From positions 38,120,426 through 38,184,425 of the forward strand of contig CP136064.1 in NCBI GenBank assembly GCA_032622095.1: DNA of 64,000 nt, read 5' to 3'. The notes below the pieces were generated by a model, which was not told the origin of the DNA, made no database searches, and was given only the letters and a program-made list of their open reading frames with translations. Made by a program: the position numbers and the translations under genes. Positions 28,001-43,000 of the stretch are shown here, in pieces; positions within the stretch are counted from its first letter, which is position 1, and each line of letters opens with the position of its first letter. This DNA is from Siphonodentalium dalli. Its lineage: Eukaryota; Mollusca; Scaphopoda; Gadilida; Siphonodentaliidae.

Positions 28001-31000
28001 TTGAAGAAGGACAACTCTATAATAGCAGTAATAATAACCTGATGGATATCGATACTGGTGACATCAAAATGAATAACACACACCTCAATGCCATTTAGGG
28101 AGGAGGAAAGACCATGCAGTAACACTAACCTGATGGATATCGAGACTGGTGACTTCCAAGTGTATCACACACGCCTCCATGCCTTCCAGGTTCCCTTTCG
28201 TCTCATAATGGCTGACCAATTCCTTCATTATAGCTGGGGGTATCTCTCTTATTTTGTCATTTATTATGTACGGTTCAAGACATTCCAGGAAAGTCCCCTT
28301 AGCAATCATATCTAAGCTGAATCTCTCAAATATTCTCCCAAATAGAATATCTCTGTAAAATACATTATTATTGGTTTTACAAACATGAATTAACCCTTCA
28401 ATACTAAATGGAATCTCCCATCAGTTATAAAAGTATATATTGGAATGGTCTATTATTAATCTGGATGGATGTTTAGGAAATATAAGCAGACGCAGATAAT
28501 AGAAATCACAGAAGCATATCTCACAATTTTGCATAATTCCATTTGCACCCCCACCACCTTGGGCTTATTTTTTCCAACTGTTCCCTCACAGGCCTGGATG
28601 GTAGCCTATTCTAAATGAATCAGAAGTATTATCGCTACTAGCCAGAGGAGGAACAGAATCTACTTCGCCCAGTATGAGAAAAGTTTGATATCTGAATCTG
28701 AAAATTGCAAAATCCTAACCTCTAGTGTTAAACTGCAGGCAAATTCACACCAAGATTTGTTTTCTTTAAATTAACTAGCAGTTTTTGACTGGCCATGTGG
28801 GAGGGACAAAAATGGTCCGGGTCGACCATAGTTCGGTCCAGTGTGAAAAAAATTGGAAATCTGAAGATGAAAATCCTGGCATTTAGACTGTCCTTAAGCT
28901 GTCAGACTGTTGGAAATTTCAAACCTGACACCCCATCGAGGTTGAAGAATTGATGGTTGTTTTAGTTTTACCAAGGTATGAAATTATGCAAGTGTTGGTT
29001 TAAAAACAATAAACTCCCCACTAATAAATTGGTGGAAAATCAGATTATGAGAACTATTTCAACCTATTGTTGGTGTGAAATTTTGGACTAATATTTGGGG
29101 TTCAGGCCCCTAAAACCCCAAATGGGGCACCTTTTTTCAAAAATCAGCTGGCACCATGAAATTCCTCATCGAAAAGTACCCTAGAAACCATTCTCAATAT
29201 AAAGTTAACACCATTTCCCTAAAAGCGCATTTCTGAGACTGCCAATATCAATGATGCTTTACTATGGAAAGGGTTAATATTGCAGATCAGTTGCTAAACT
29301 GCTGGGCTGAGTTTAACTGGCAGAAACAGGTCAAACTTTGTAACTGCTGGATAATTTATTGAAAATGAATTCTTAATATGACTACTTATTAGATTGCTAA
29401 CTATAGATGGATAGGTGCATACTAGTATATGATAAAAAATGTTTGGGATATTTCTTTACAGATATTTCTTGTCAGTAATTTGTGTCACTAAATGTATATA
29501 TGGTGCAAAAACTATTCGGGTACTTTTAATACATTTACTCACTTAACATTTCTTTAAAACTTAAAAATAAGTTGATTTATCAAACTTAGCAGGAAACATT
29601 TATTGAAAGTGGAAAATTCTGTCCATGGCACACTTCATCTTGATGCATTTTTGTTTATTATCACTTTTTGGGCAATGCTGCAAATAATATGGGTATCAGT
29701 GGGTACAACATAATAAGCAACAGAGTAACATCTTAGATTTTTGGACACTGAGCAGCTGTACTGTGCATAATTAAAGTAAAGTTCAACCTGTGTGCAGCTG
29801 TACTGTGCATAAATAAAGTAAAGTTCATCCAGTTTGTGTATCTATTGAAATAATTAATAGTTTTAATTTCTCACATGTAATTAGCCCTTCTATTCCTGAA
29901 TGGATTGTCTCATTCATCTCAGTATACACAAGCCTGGAAATAGTGTGTCTGACAATTGCAGAATGAGGTCCCCAGAAGGTGAATTTAGTGGTGCTATCCT
30001 GCACGGCAGGCTAGAAATACCAAATTCACCATCTGGGAACCTCATTCTGCCTAGGCCTCAACTGCTATTGAGACCTAGGAACAGATTGAAGATGGTGATG
30101 TTATCACATAAGCCACCTTGATTATGCATTTTATCTTCTGCAAATTAGGGGATATAGAAACAGAAGATAAGGGAAAAAGTAACTAAATAATGTTAATTTG
30201 AGACTATAGATACTTCCCAGAAGATGAGGACTAAGCAGAATGAGATCCCCATTTGGTGAATTTGGTGATGCTAGCCCATTGTGCGGGATAGCGTCACTAA
30301 ATTCACCCTCTGGGGACCTCATTATGCAAATGTTACTATATAAAGGCTTCAGTATATATTGGTATAGCTCATTCTTTATTTGCAGAGATTTTCAGAGACA
30401 ACAAACAGCCGAATGATAGATAAACACTCTAAGGATTTATAATGCAGCTAATAACATAAAGCTAAATACTCCAAAAATAATCAACTAGAATCAAGTAACT
30501 ACTCATCAAAACATTTTCGGCGAAGAAAGTTCTAACACAAGTATAATATATTATTTTCTCAAATTTATAAAACCCATCGTCTGCCAGTGTGTGTATCTGT
30601 GTCTGTCTTTAACCGTTTTTCAATTAAACAAAATTCAAGTCAATTGGTCGAAGAAAATCTGAGATCGAACATGTTCCCCAAAGGCAATATTTACACTCAT
30701 TCATGCTTGTTGAAATGACGTCACCTGACATCGCACACAAACCCCTACTTGTTTTGCTATTGTATACCAAAGTATCATTAGAAATAGGTGCTAAATGTTC
30801 TTTCTATTCGCCAGTCATAATGGATGTTGATTTTGTTGTGGAAGTACATGGGGTGTCGAATCGAAGTAGTATACTCGAAGCCGGCGTAGGCACACAGTGT
30901 GACCAGATTGTAGTGTAAGGTAGTCAATTTATCTTTGTATACCTTGCTTCCAAATTGAAGTTATGGACCAGAAACATACATGCAATAAAAATTGTAAAAA

Positions 31001-34000
31001 CAATTAATATTTTGTGTTCCAACATGCAATAGGAATCAGCCAAGTTTAATTAAATTTATCAAGTGAAAGTGCAAGGCACCCAAAATGCTAGCTTTTACAA
31101 TCAACATTTAGAGTATTAAAAGATTGAAAGTGTAACAGGCTTCTGACATTGTCACATCTTTAAAAGCAAACTGGAAGTAATTATATATTGCTTCGGGATG
31201 TTTGAATAAGAACTAAAACAAAATAGGCTTATTTCCCTATGCACACTCGTTCTGGCTCCAAATGTACATGTGAAAGTTTCCATGACTACATGGAAATAAT
31301 TGCTAGTATAAGTCGGCAAATTTAGTCACAGAAAAATAGACACAGAAACTATTCTAAGTGTCAAGTCAACAACTTCTGGTTGTTTAACCCTTTACCCAAC
31401 AGAACGGCCCTGTGCCAATGCATTCTCTTATATATGCGAGTATAGGTCGCCTCGCATATATAAGAGAATGCATTGGCTTAACACATTAAAAATTATAAAA
31501 TTGTTAAAGAATGTAAGAAATTAGGCCAATGCATTCTCTTATATATGCGAGGCGACCTGTGGTCGACTCGCATATATAAGAGAATGCATTGACACAGGGC
31601 ATAACTGTAACTATCACAATGTGGTCAAGGAGCCGGTTCCAATGATATCCATATTTGTATGGTTCTATTGAGACAGACCGAAGATATTTTAGGCTGTTGA
31701 AGCTTTATTTGGCCGGTTTTGGCCGTTTTGTTGGGTAAAGGGTTAAAAAATGGTAGTAGTGTTTGGCTATTAAAAGCTAGAAATTTGCAATATTGTGCAA
31801 CAGAAGATGTTTTCGGTACCAAATTTAGTGTATTCTCTGATGACAGAGCCAAATAAAAGATTCATTAACCCTTTCATGATGGTAGATGCGCTGGTGCAGC
31901 ATAAAAGGTACTGTGCCAGTGCATTCTGTTATATATGCAAGTCTCATATTGGGACCTCGCATATATAGAGAATACACTGGCTTACAGAGTCAAGGTAAAT
32001 ATTGTTTGGCCAATGTATACTCCCTATGGGAGACTCGCACATATAAGAGAATGCATTGGCACAGGGTTTTCGCAAAATTTCAAGAAGCTCCAGGGTTAAT
32101 ATATTCATTTAAAATCATTACATGAACTACTAAACATTTACCCTCAGTGCTTCAATGATCTGACGAGGAAAAATATCATCAACAAGAGGTGTGCACTCGA
32201 GTGCTAGCATACCCCCACCGTGGCAATTCAACCCGCATTATCCGTAAACCCAACAAAAAAGATTTTTAACTTTAAAGAAAAATTCGGACTAATAATATTG
32301 ATATGGTGTCACAAGAAGCTTGTACAGAAAAAATTATTCAAATTGGTTCATATTTGTTAAAGTTATTAAGTCGGACAGAATTTTCTAAGTCAAAATAAGT
32401 CGAAAATGAAGTGCAATATTACGAAAAACAGTCTGAGCCAATCCCTAGCCACATCATGTAGAGAGGGTATTGTGAGCAGCATGTATACCAAAAATTATTG
32501 AAATAGGTTCATATTTGTTAAAGTTATTAAGTCGGACAGAATTTTCTAAGTCAAAATAAGTCGAAAATGAGGCGTAACTGTAAAAAAAAAAATCGGACCG
32601 AACCACAATTAGCATCATGCGGAGAGGCAGTCCTAAGGAGATTGCATACATAAAATTATTGAAATCGGTTCATAGTTGTTCGAGTTATGAGGTCGGACGG
32701 ACGGTACGACGGACAGACGGACTAACGGAGGGAGAAAGCGTGACGGATGGACGGACGCAGTCAATCCAGTATACCCCCCATTTTCTTCGAAAAATAATTC
32801 TCATGACATTCAAGACATTATCAATATGTAATGGAAAATACATAAATATGATTTATATATCTAAGAGTCCTCGTTGAGTTGATAAAATGAGGAAAATTTA
32901 TATTTTTACACCCGTTTTTTGATACCAACAACATGCATGAGTGCTGTAGAACTGATCTAAAAGTGATTTAGCAATAAGAGAGGCTCTGTGTAAAAGTGTT
33001 TCCCTATTGGAGAGTGCATACCATGCCAGAAGTTTCCCATTTAATCGAGTAAATCATGCCAGTTGTCATTAGCAATACCAAATAAGAAAGATATACTTTT
33101 CGTGTTTTCTCATCCTCTTGTATCTTAAAAATATCCAAAATTTTAAATTACAATCTTGCGGAATATGTTGAATTCCACCAGCAAATGCATTTTTAAAAGA
33201 CTATCACTTCTAAATATGTTTGGCTTCTGATGAATACTTTTATTCAAAGTATCTATTGAAGAATATGGACATTTATTGACTTGATAGAAAACAAGTGCAT
33301 TATACAAAAAAAAATGTAAGATTATGCATTATTCCTTTTTGAAGCTTACTAATGATTAACCCTTTCAGTGCCAAGTCCGATTTTTTTATCAACCCATATT
33401 TCCTTGATCATTTTTCAAATTTATTGATTATAATAAGGTGATACATTGATGGAAAGAGCTTTTAGAGCTCTTTCCATCAATGTATCACATTATTATAATC
33501 AATAAATTTGAACAATGATCAAGGAAATATGGGTTGATACAAAAATCGGACTTGGCACTGAAAGGGTTAAATAAGGTCATTTGGTGACTGTATAACATGT
33601 CCTACATCACTAGTCTATCCAATCATCTATATAAAAGATGAATACTATTATATCTTTGTTTGAATAATTCCTATTTATTAACAATTTAACAGTTCTAATA
33701 TAGCAAAGCTGTTAGTCAACAAAATACAGTGAATGTATGATAAGTGCTGTTATAACTATTAGAAGCTAATACAACAGTGTGTGAGACACACATCTAACAT
33801 GAACATGTTAATTCTGACCCTTTTATATAGATATTCTTCTTATTTGTAATTCCATCTTGTAAGTACCTGGAGAATTATCTCAAGTTTTAAAAGCATCCAC
33901 CTTTATTACACATATATTAACTCTTTCATTGCGAGAGTTGTGCTGGCGCAACATTAAAGACCCTTTGCCAATGCATTCTCTTATACATGCGAGTTGACCA

Positions 34001-37000
34001 TAGGTCGCCTCGCATATATAAGAGAATGCATTGGCCTAACAATTTTTATCAATTTTTCTTACATTCTTTAACAATTTTTATAATTTTTTATAATTTTTTC
34101 TTTATCATATTTTCTTACATTCTTTACCAATTTTTTATCATTTAAAAAAAATAATATAAAATTTGTTAGGCCAATGCATTCTCTTATATATGAGAGGTGA
34201 CCTATGGTCGACTCACATATATAAGATGATGCATTGGCACAGGGTTTTCACAAAAATTCAGGAAGCTCCCGTCATGAAAGGGCCAATGAGTAAGCCTGGA
34301 AATAGTGTGTCTGACATTCGCAGAATATGGTCCCGGAGGGCTATCATCACCAAATTCACCCTCTGAGGACGTCATTCTGTGTCCTCATTTTCTGGAAAGT
34401 ATCTATAGTCTCAAATTAACATTGTTTTTAGTTAATTTTTCCCTTCTCTTCAGTTTCTATATCGCTTAATTTGCAGAAGATAAAATGCATTATGGAGGTA
34501 ACTAATGGGTGAACATCACCAAATTCAACTGGGGAACTTCAATTTGATCCCAAAGCATAGCGGGGCAGCATCTCTAAATTCACCCTCTAGGGACCTAATT
34601 CTGCAAATGTGAGACACACTATATCCAGGCTTCTTACTTAGATTCCTTGAAACTCTACAGTGTACACCATATGTTATTAAAGAACAATTTATTGTGTGAA
34701 AGCAAATTTCTTCTATTGCCCATGGTTTTTCTGTTCAAAATGTTCGTTAAGATGCTTCAATTAATATCATCTGTGCACAACAGTTTTTTAATGAATTGCC
34801 ATGCTTGTAGCCAAAATTGCAATCATGGATGGGGTAAATCCTAGCGACATTGCCACTCCCTACACTGTGTACACAGTGGGGTTGCATCTAGGGTCCGTGC
34901 AAAATGTTATGATAGTTAGCAGGGAATTATTTACATGATTAAGAACTACATGCGGTATGTGGACACTATATTATACCATGCTCCAAAATTGATCCGTGAA
35001 ATTATTCTTTTTTCTCACAGAAAAACTACTTTGATAATTGAAAATTCTGCATTATGTTCGAAACCTGGGAATTTCCGGTAAGCATGACAGCAAACTTTAT
35101 AAACAAATCGATCACACAAAATATGTTTTACAAATCATAGGTTGATTTGAATGCAAGACATGACCTTGCAAACTCAAAACAAACACAATCATTCCATGCG
35201 ATTGATATTGGTTTCATCACAACACCCCATGTGCTTGTGTTGATATCTATCAAATATGCTATAATGAAGTACAAAACACTGATTGCGGAATATCTCATCT
35301 CATACGGATGTATATTTGGCTAAACTTAAATAGATTGTGTTGCTGTCAACTAAGGATTTGGGAAGACGTTTGTGTAATTGAGTAAAATGTTAAATGTAAA
35401 CCATTATTATAGGGGGCGACTCAACCCCATTGAATGTAAGTGAGAGTATATAGGATGGAAACTTAACAAGGGTCAACCACATTTGAGGATCTGATGAGTA
35501 CTAAGAACAGACCCACAAACATGTTGCTGCTGAGTAGATGTCTTCCCTTCCCATGTTATTGAAATTGATTAAAGCATGTTTCTATGGCAACACTGCAACT
35601 GGTTCAATGTCCTTTGGAGTTGCCAAAAGGGGCCTGCGAAGATTTGAGTAATCAATTCGATTTGAAATCGTCATGAAGCTTCGTTTTGATTTGATTTGAT
35701 ATCATTGCTTTCAAAATTTTGAATACAGGAGTTTGGTTTTCAAACGAAATATGTGCGACAGAATGTTTCACGCTAACCAATGCAGATTGCTACAAATCGC
35801 GGGCACTTCAGGATCACATTCATAGTGATTGTCATACCACATCAGGGGCACCTCTCGTACTCAACCTAACAACACCATAAACAGAATGAACATTAAAATT
35901 TAGTCACATTTTGTTCTTATATTGACTTATAACAATCATAAATATCGCGTAGATAGCATGCTATCACCAAGATATTTGATTCGAGATTCCATTCTAATTA
36001 AAATCAAAGATTCGCAGGCCCCTAGTTGCCACATAAATATGTCACTAGATGCCATGTTTTGAAAATCAAAGAACTCATGAGTTGAATGTGCCTCTCAAGT
36101 TCAGTGCAGATGAATAACCTCATATTCATTTGGTCTTGAGCTTTATTATATGTTAACAATGACCTTCACTTCCACTGGAAGAAAGCCTCCAGATATTCTA
36201 TTTTTATGAAAGCCTATAGATATTCTATTTTTATGACAAAACACAAACGTTGAATAGATTGAGAATTTTAGAATTGATCCAAATTACTATAAGATTATAT
36301 TCATAATATGTGGTTGATTTCCCAATATAGTTGAAAGTTCACTTATCATGTCAAGAAGATAAAACTAAATAAAATACCACTATCCCCAATTAGGTTCTGC
36401 AAAGTCAATTTCCCATTTCTCTGGCCCGCATGAATGGTCGCGGAAGCCCCCGCATGCATACAACCCTTTTATTCATGTTCAATCTGCCGGAGATAGTTTG
36501 AATTGGTAAAAAAATTTCATACAAACACTCAAGAAATTGAGATTGAGCAGAACCGTTTACTCGTTCCAATTTCCGAGTCATTACTGTAACTATGTTCAAA
36601 TATTTGTTAATCCTTTCATGACTGGAGCTCCTGAAATTTTGCGAAAGCCCTATGCCAATACATTCTCTTATATATGTGAGTTGCCCATAGGGCACCTTGC
36701 ATATATAAGAGAATGCATTGGCCTAAAACTTTTTACCTTGATCTTGTAAGTCACTGCATTCTCCAATATATGCGAGGCTGCCTATGGGAGACTCGCATAT
36801 ATAAGAGAATGCACTGGCACAGGATATTTAATGCTGCACCAGCGTGGCTCCCGTCATGAAAGGGTTAACATGTGATGCATTTCGACTACAATCTCAGTAA
36901 AAATTGCACCGATCATACATGATTAGGCCATTTTTTTAATGAAATAAATCAGTAGAATATATAAATAACTTTTTATTGACATTTGTTGGGGAGATAATGT

Positions 37001-40000
37001 CACAGGCGCAAGCCTAAGTTTAGTGTGCCTGTCGTTTGCAAAAATGAGGTCTCCAGAGGGTGAATTTAGTTACGCTATCCCGTATAGCGGGCTAGTATCA
37101 CAATATTCACCCTCTGGGGACCTCATTCTGGTTAGGCTCGTCTTCTCTGGAAAGTTTCTTTATTATCAAATTTCTATAAAAACTTCTTCACATAAATTCT
37201 ATTTCTTTTTCAGTTTAGTTTCTTTATAATATCTCCTATTTGGCAGACAACACATTGCATAATCGAGGTTCCAATGGGTGTACATCACAATATTTACCAT
37301 TTGGGAACTTCAGTCTGAGTCTATGTTCCCATAGTTGATGAGGCCATGCAGAGTGTGGTCCCAAGAGGGGGAAATTGGTGATAATAACCCACTGTGTGGG
37401 ATAGCGTCAATACATTCAACCTCTGTCGACCTCATTCTGCAAATGACAGGCACACTAAACTAATGGTTGCACAGGCCACTGAAATTTGACCCAGTGCTGG
37501 TTGTTGCAGACTTAAAATATTAATATGCACACTCGCATGGTTTTCAGTCTTTTTTGGGCTGAGACACAGGAAATCGACTTTGCACGACCTTAAATCTTTC
37601 AGTGACACAACACCAACACTTCAAATATTACCTGCATGCAAAGATACAAGATACATGATCATAGCCATAAAGTTCATGACATTTGATTCTCCAATACTCA
37701 CATTCTATCCAGGTGCAGACAGTAGTCAACACATACAGGCACTATACTCTGCAATCAAAGGAAGAAAAACATTAAATTTGACCTGATTTGACTGGAAAAT
37801 AACTTCACCTGTAGTTACCTGGAGACATAAATGACTAATTCATATATGGAGAAGTATTGCTAGCAGGACTGGTATGCTTCATGGATAGGTGATGGCAAGC
37901 CTTGAAATAGGGTGTCTGACATTTGCTGTGCGGGGTAGCATCACATAATTCACCCTCTGGGGACCTCATTCTGCAAATGTCAGACACACTATTTGAAGGC
38001 TTGGATGAAGGTAGGAATTAAGGACAGAAATAATTAGATGTAGCATCTTGTTCATAGAATAAGTGGAAAACTCCACTGAAAATGTTAGTAAAAGCACATA
38101 ACCTTACTGCTGATTTTATATTTGACTTAATTTTTCAAAATTGACAATGATGATTTTTAAGTTTCTCAGACAAGTTTTCCACTAATGCTACCAGAACGTG
38201 ATAACACCGTTTGAGATATTCCACCTTAACTCTTTCATGACGGGAGCCACACTGGTGCAGCATTAAATATCCTGTGCCAGTGCATTCTATTATATATGCG
38301 AGTCTCCCATAGGCAGCCTCACATATATAAGAGAATGCACTGCCTTACAAGGTCAAAGTAAATATTGTTAGGCCAACGCATTCTCTGATATATGCGAGGC
38401 TCCCCATGGGCGACTCGCATATATAAGAGAATGCATTGGCACAGGGTTTTCGCAAATTTCAGGAAGCTCCAGTCATGGAAGGGTTAAAATAACTGCTATC
38501 TCTCCTCCATGAAGGAATGAAGATAAATGAAAGACATGTGCTTACCACAGTATTATAAAGGAGGATATTCGAGAATTTTTTATTTATGGTTATTAAGAGT
38601 GCTGGTTTTAACCCTTTACCCAACAAACCGGCCAAAACCGGCCAAATAAAGCTGCAACAGACTAAATTATCTTGGGTCTGTCTCAATAGAACCATACAAA
38701 TATGGATAACATTGGAACCGGCTCATTGACCACATTGTGATGGTTACAGTTATGCCCTGTGCCAATGCATTCTCTTATATATGCGAGTCGACCATAGGTC
38801 GCCTCGCATATATAAGAGAATGCATTGGCCTAAAAAAAATCTTTTTTTAACACTTTTTACCATTTTTTCTTACATTCTTTAACAATTTTATAATTTTTAA
38901 TGTGTTAAGCCAATGCATTCTCTTATATATGCTAGGCGACCTATGGTCGACTCGCATATATAAGAGAATGCATTGGCACAGGGCATAACTGTAACCATCA
39001 CAATGTGGTCAATGAGCCGGTTCCAATGATATCCATATTTGTATGGTTTTATTGAGACAGACCCAAGATAATTTAGGCTGTTGCAGCTTTATTTGGCCGG
39101 TGAAGGAATGAAGAAAAATGAAAGACATGTGCTTACCACAGTATTATAAAGGAGGATATTCGAGAATTTTTTATTTATGGTTATTGAGAGTGCTGGTTCT
39201 AGCAGGCCACAGACATGGTGCCGGGTATAAGCAGTATGAGGTCCCCATAGGTGTATTTAATGACACTACCCCCGTGCAGTGGGCTAGCATCACTAAATTC
39301 ACCTTCTGCGGGACATCATTCTGCTTAGCAATTATCTACTCTGGAAAGTATCTTTATTATCAAATTAACAAGTTTTTTAGTTTCTTTCAAAACTTCTTTA
39401 GAAAGTTTCTTTTTTCTGTTTTAGTTTACTTTCTCTATATCCCCAAATTGGCAGACAACACAATGCATAATTGAGGCGCCCGATGGGTGCACATCACCGT
39501 ATTCAGCATCTGGGAACTTGAATCAGAGTCTAAGTCTCTCATAGCAGGATGAAGCCATGCAGAATGAGGTCCCCAGAGGATCAATTTGGTGATGCTAGCC
39601 CACTGTGCGGGGTAGCGTTTCAAAATTCACCCTCTGTGGACCTCATTCTGCAAATGTCCGGGACCATATTTAGAGGCCTTGATTCCAGTGAACAACAACA
39701 GTTATGTAAGTGCCATGTCTGCAACTATACTTATAACTATCAACTGGAACAGACGGATATCTTTATTACCTGATAGTATTCTTCCAACTCTTCTAAACGA
39801 CCTTTCTCAGGACAGAACCGGGTCATCGATAGGTCCACAAACTCAAACAAAAGGTCCAACATCTGAAAACGGAAGAAGTTCTAATTAACATTGTCCATCA
39901 ACTGCTTACGTTTACAAAATGCCCTTCCAGATGAATAATAGACTATTCAAAAGTATACTTTCATAACTGAATGGGAGAATCAATTTAGTATAGATGGCGG

Positions 40001-43000
40001 CCATTGTTTTAGTTTACACAAGACATGCTGATGGCTCGTTAAAATAGTTCTGGCTATCTGAACACCACCATTAAGTACGTAAGTCAGCCACATTGGTTGG
40101 GTCATTGTGTGGTGTGTGATAGAAAAATCTCAGACAGTAATCACACTGGCTGCCTGTGCTAAAATGTGCATGGTGTGAGAGAAAAATATATCCTCAACAC
40201 AATAGCAGTAACAAAATAAAGCCACAGAAGTGAAAAGAAAACAGGCTGCATGATTTTCATGGGGTAAATAATCTCCACCCCACTAACCAAAGCTCAACTC
40301 ATGACACCTAGTTCAATTAAATTAGCGTGTTTTCATCAGGAATATGGTGTTGTCAAAGACAATTTCTTCCTTGATGTGTGGCAGTTATTTTATTGTTCAA
40401 GTTAAACTGATATGTTAAAGGTTTGATATGATTGTACCCACATGGCGTTATTTGGTATTAATTTGAATAAAACTAGAAAGATTTTAGTTATAAAAAATCT
40501 CCCAAATTTTAGCAAGATTTCCCAAATTATGAAGATAAATCTCAAGAATAATTGGCACATGTCTGTTCCTGACATCCCCAATCAGCAATTTCTGTTGCCA
40601 ATGGTGATGCCTAACCATAACTAACAAGAGCTACGCTGGGCATGGCAAAATATGCCTGGTGTGTTTTATGAACTGTACAATAACAAACAATGGCAGTCAC
40701 CTGTATTTTGGTCTGGAAAACACACATACCAAATTTGGTTTCGATAAAATAACTCAAACTAAAGTTATCATCCGGAAACCTCAAATATTGAAAAAAGCCA
40801 TAAGTCAGTACAAAATAATCGGAACAAACCCAAATTCGAACTTGACCTGTAATTTGGTCTGGAAAACTCACATACCGAATTTAATTCCGATATAATAACC
40901 CAAACTAAAGTTATTATCCAGAAACTAAAATGGATGGATGGACGGCTAAATGGATGGACAGACCAATCAGATAATACAGCCGTTTTTTTTCAAACGGGCA
41001 TATAATAAGTGTGTGATTTAAAAACAGTTATTTTACAAATAATCCAGACATTAATTAGCATACCAATTCAGCAACAGTTTCTTTTCGTTCCCTTGATTTT
41101 CCAGACAGTCCAACAACAGCTTTGGCTCTGCCTTCATAGAATGAGAGCGCGAGAGCCAGACCTTCTCTGTAATGGTTCTGCTTCACCAGCACCTCTACTC
41201 TCTAAAGTAATATGTAAATAGAAGGCATCAAAGGATTGTTACTGAAGTCTTAAAATATCACCTATCAACCAAAAAAGAAGAAAAAGATTTTATTCATAAT
41301 AATTTAAAGACTCAGAGGTTGAGCCACACAAAATAAATATCCCGTTTCTCAAGCCTGCGAGAATGGTCCTGAAACTCCATGCGTGAAACCTTTTTTCCGA
41401 GTTCAATCTGGCAGAATTGAGATTGAACATACCCATTTCCTAGTTAAGATTTCAGATTTATTACTATAATTGATAACTATACTCAAACATTTGTGGATTT
41501 CAACTGCGATTTCAGTAAAAAATTCATCCGTCATGGATTCAAAGAAATAACTTTTTACAGATACCTGTTCAACTGAAAATAAGACCCGGAGATAGCCAAG
41601 ATGAAGGTAAAATGCTTCGTTGGCATGTACGTGCCCCAGAAATATATATTAAAATATACATACAAGCACGCATGATTTTCATACCTGGCCTGATACAAGG
41701 GAAATTATCTATTCATTGCCTTAGCTAGTTTAATGTTCTATCTTATACACTGCTTTAATCTTTAACCCTTTCATGACCGGAGCTGAGCTGGTGCAGCATT
41801 AAATATCCTGTTCTAGTGCATTCTCTTATATATGCGAGTCTCCCATATGGAGACAAGGTCAAGGTCAAGATAAATATTGTTAGGCCAATGTATTCTCTTA
41901 TATATGCGAAGCTCTCTATGGGAGACTCGCATATATAGAAAATGCATTGGCACAGGGTTTTGGCAAAATTTCAGGAAGCTCCAGTCATGGAAGTGTTAAA
42001 AAGAAATTAATCTTTGATAATGTTATATTTATAATGTGTCAGTCTGTAATGTAGGTATAGAGTCACTTGGTATCATCACAGAACGTACAACTTACAAAAA
42101 CTCAAAAGTTCAGCTAAAATTTTATTACTAAGAAACTCACCTCCTTCCATGTGCGTAGTGTGTAGAATATTACAGATTTAGTTCCCAGTAAAAATAACTG
42201 TCCGTTGTGGGTACACATGGATTGGTAACATGCAGAATCTCCAGCGTATGCCTGTGAGATAAACAGAGAAAGAATAAGAACACAGGTTATCTTGGGTGTT
42301 TTGGGAATGGGTCAAAGGCAAATACAATTGGGAAAAATCATGCAATGAAGTGTTGAATTGGGAATTTTAAGGCCACATGCTCATCAGTAATTACCGGGAG
42401 AGGAGGTCCATCTAAGTTTTAAGAACTTGTCCTCCAATCCCCTAGTCTCTGAATATCAATATACTATTAAAATATGTTTAAACCAATCAGTAATCACTGG
42501 TACCTCAAACTCTAAGGTGAGATCAAGAATTTAGAGTTAGTTCCCTTGCAATAGCAGCCCCATGATATCAAGGAAGCAACTTCTTTGTTGTAAATAAAAC
42601 AGGCATATAAAAATATAACACAATGTAATAACCCATCTCAGCTATCTCGAGTGATAATATTATCACAAAGTATTAAATACTGAAAAAATTATTTTCCCAC
42701 ATTTTAAGATACACAATGGGAGTCTGAACAAATTATTAATTTTGTTATGTATAAATGAGTATATTCTCATGGTGCTATATACTTACAAGAGCTCTGCTAA
42801 CATTGCCTCCAGTAGCTAGTGACTTAAAATGGCTCGTTCCGTACACTAGCTGAACATCCGATATGTCAAAAATCTATCAAAGATAAAACAATTAGAATGT
42901 TCGATGAAGATGGACTCAGTGAATACAATTTATTTTTTCTGGTTAACAAAGATAAAATTTAAAATTTATTTCCTGAACATTCCTCCAGATGAATAATTGA

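Noticed and set aside
32144-32185. Possible VPS8 exon encoding DDIFPRQIIEALR before GTAAAT
   Set aside because: VPS8 exons 17 and 18 join in phase and match the family without it. The upstream side is dispersed-repeat sequence and no acceptor fits the required phase.
38570-38607. Splice-like GTGGTAAGC in the 98-bp direct repeat as a VPS8 donor
   Set aside because: Exons 16 and 17 already join in phase and no coding segment precedes it.
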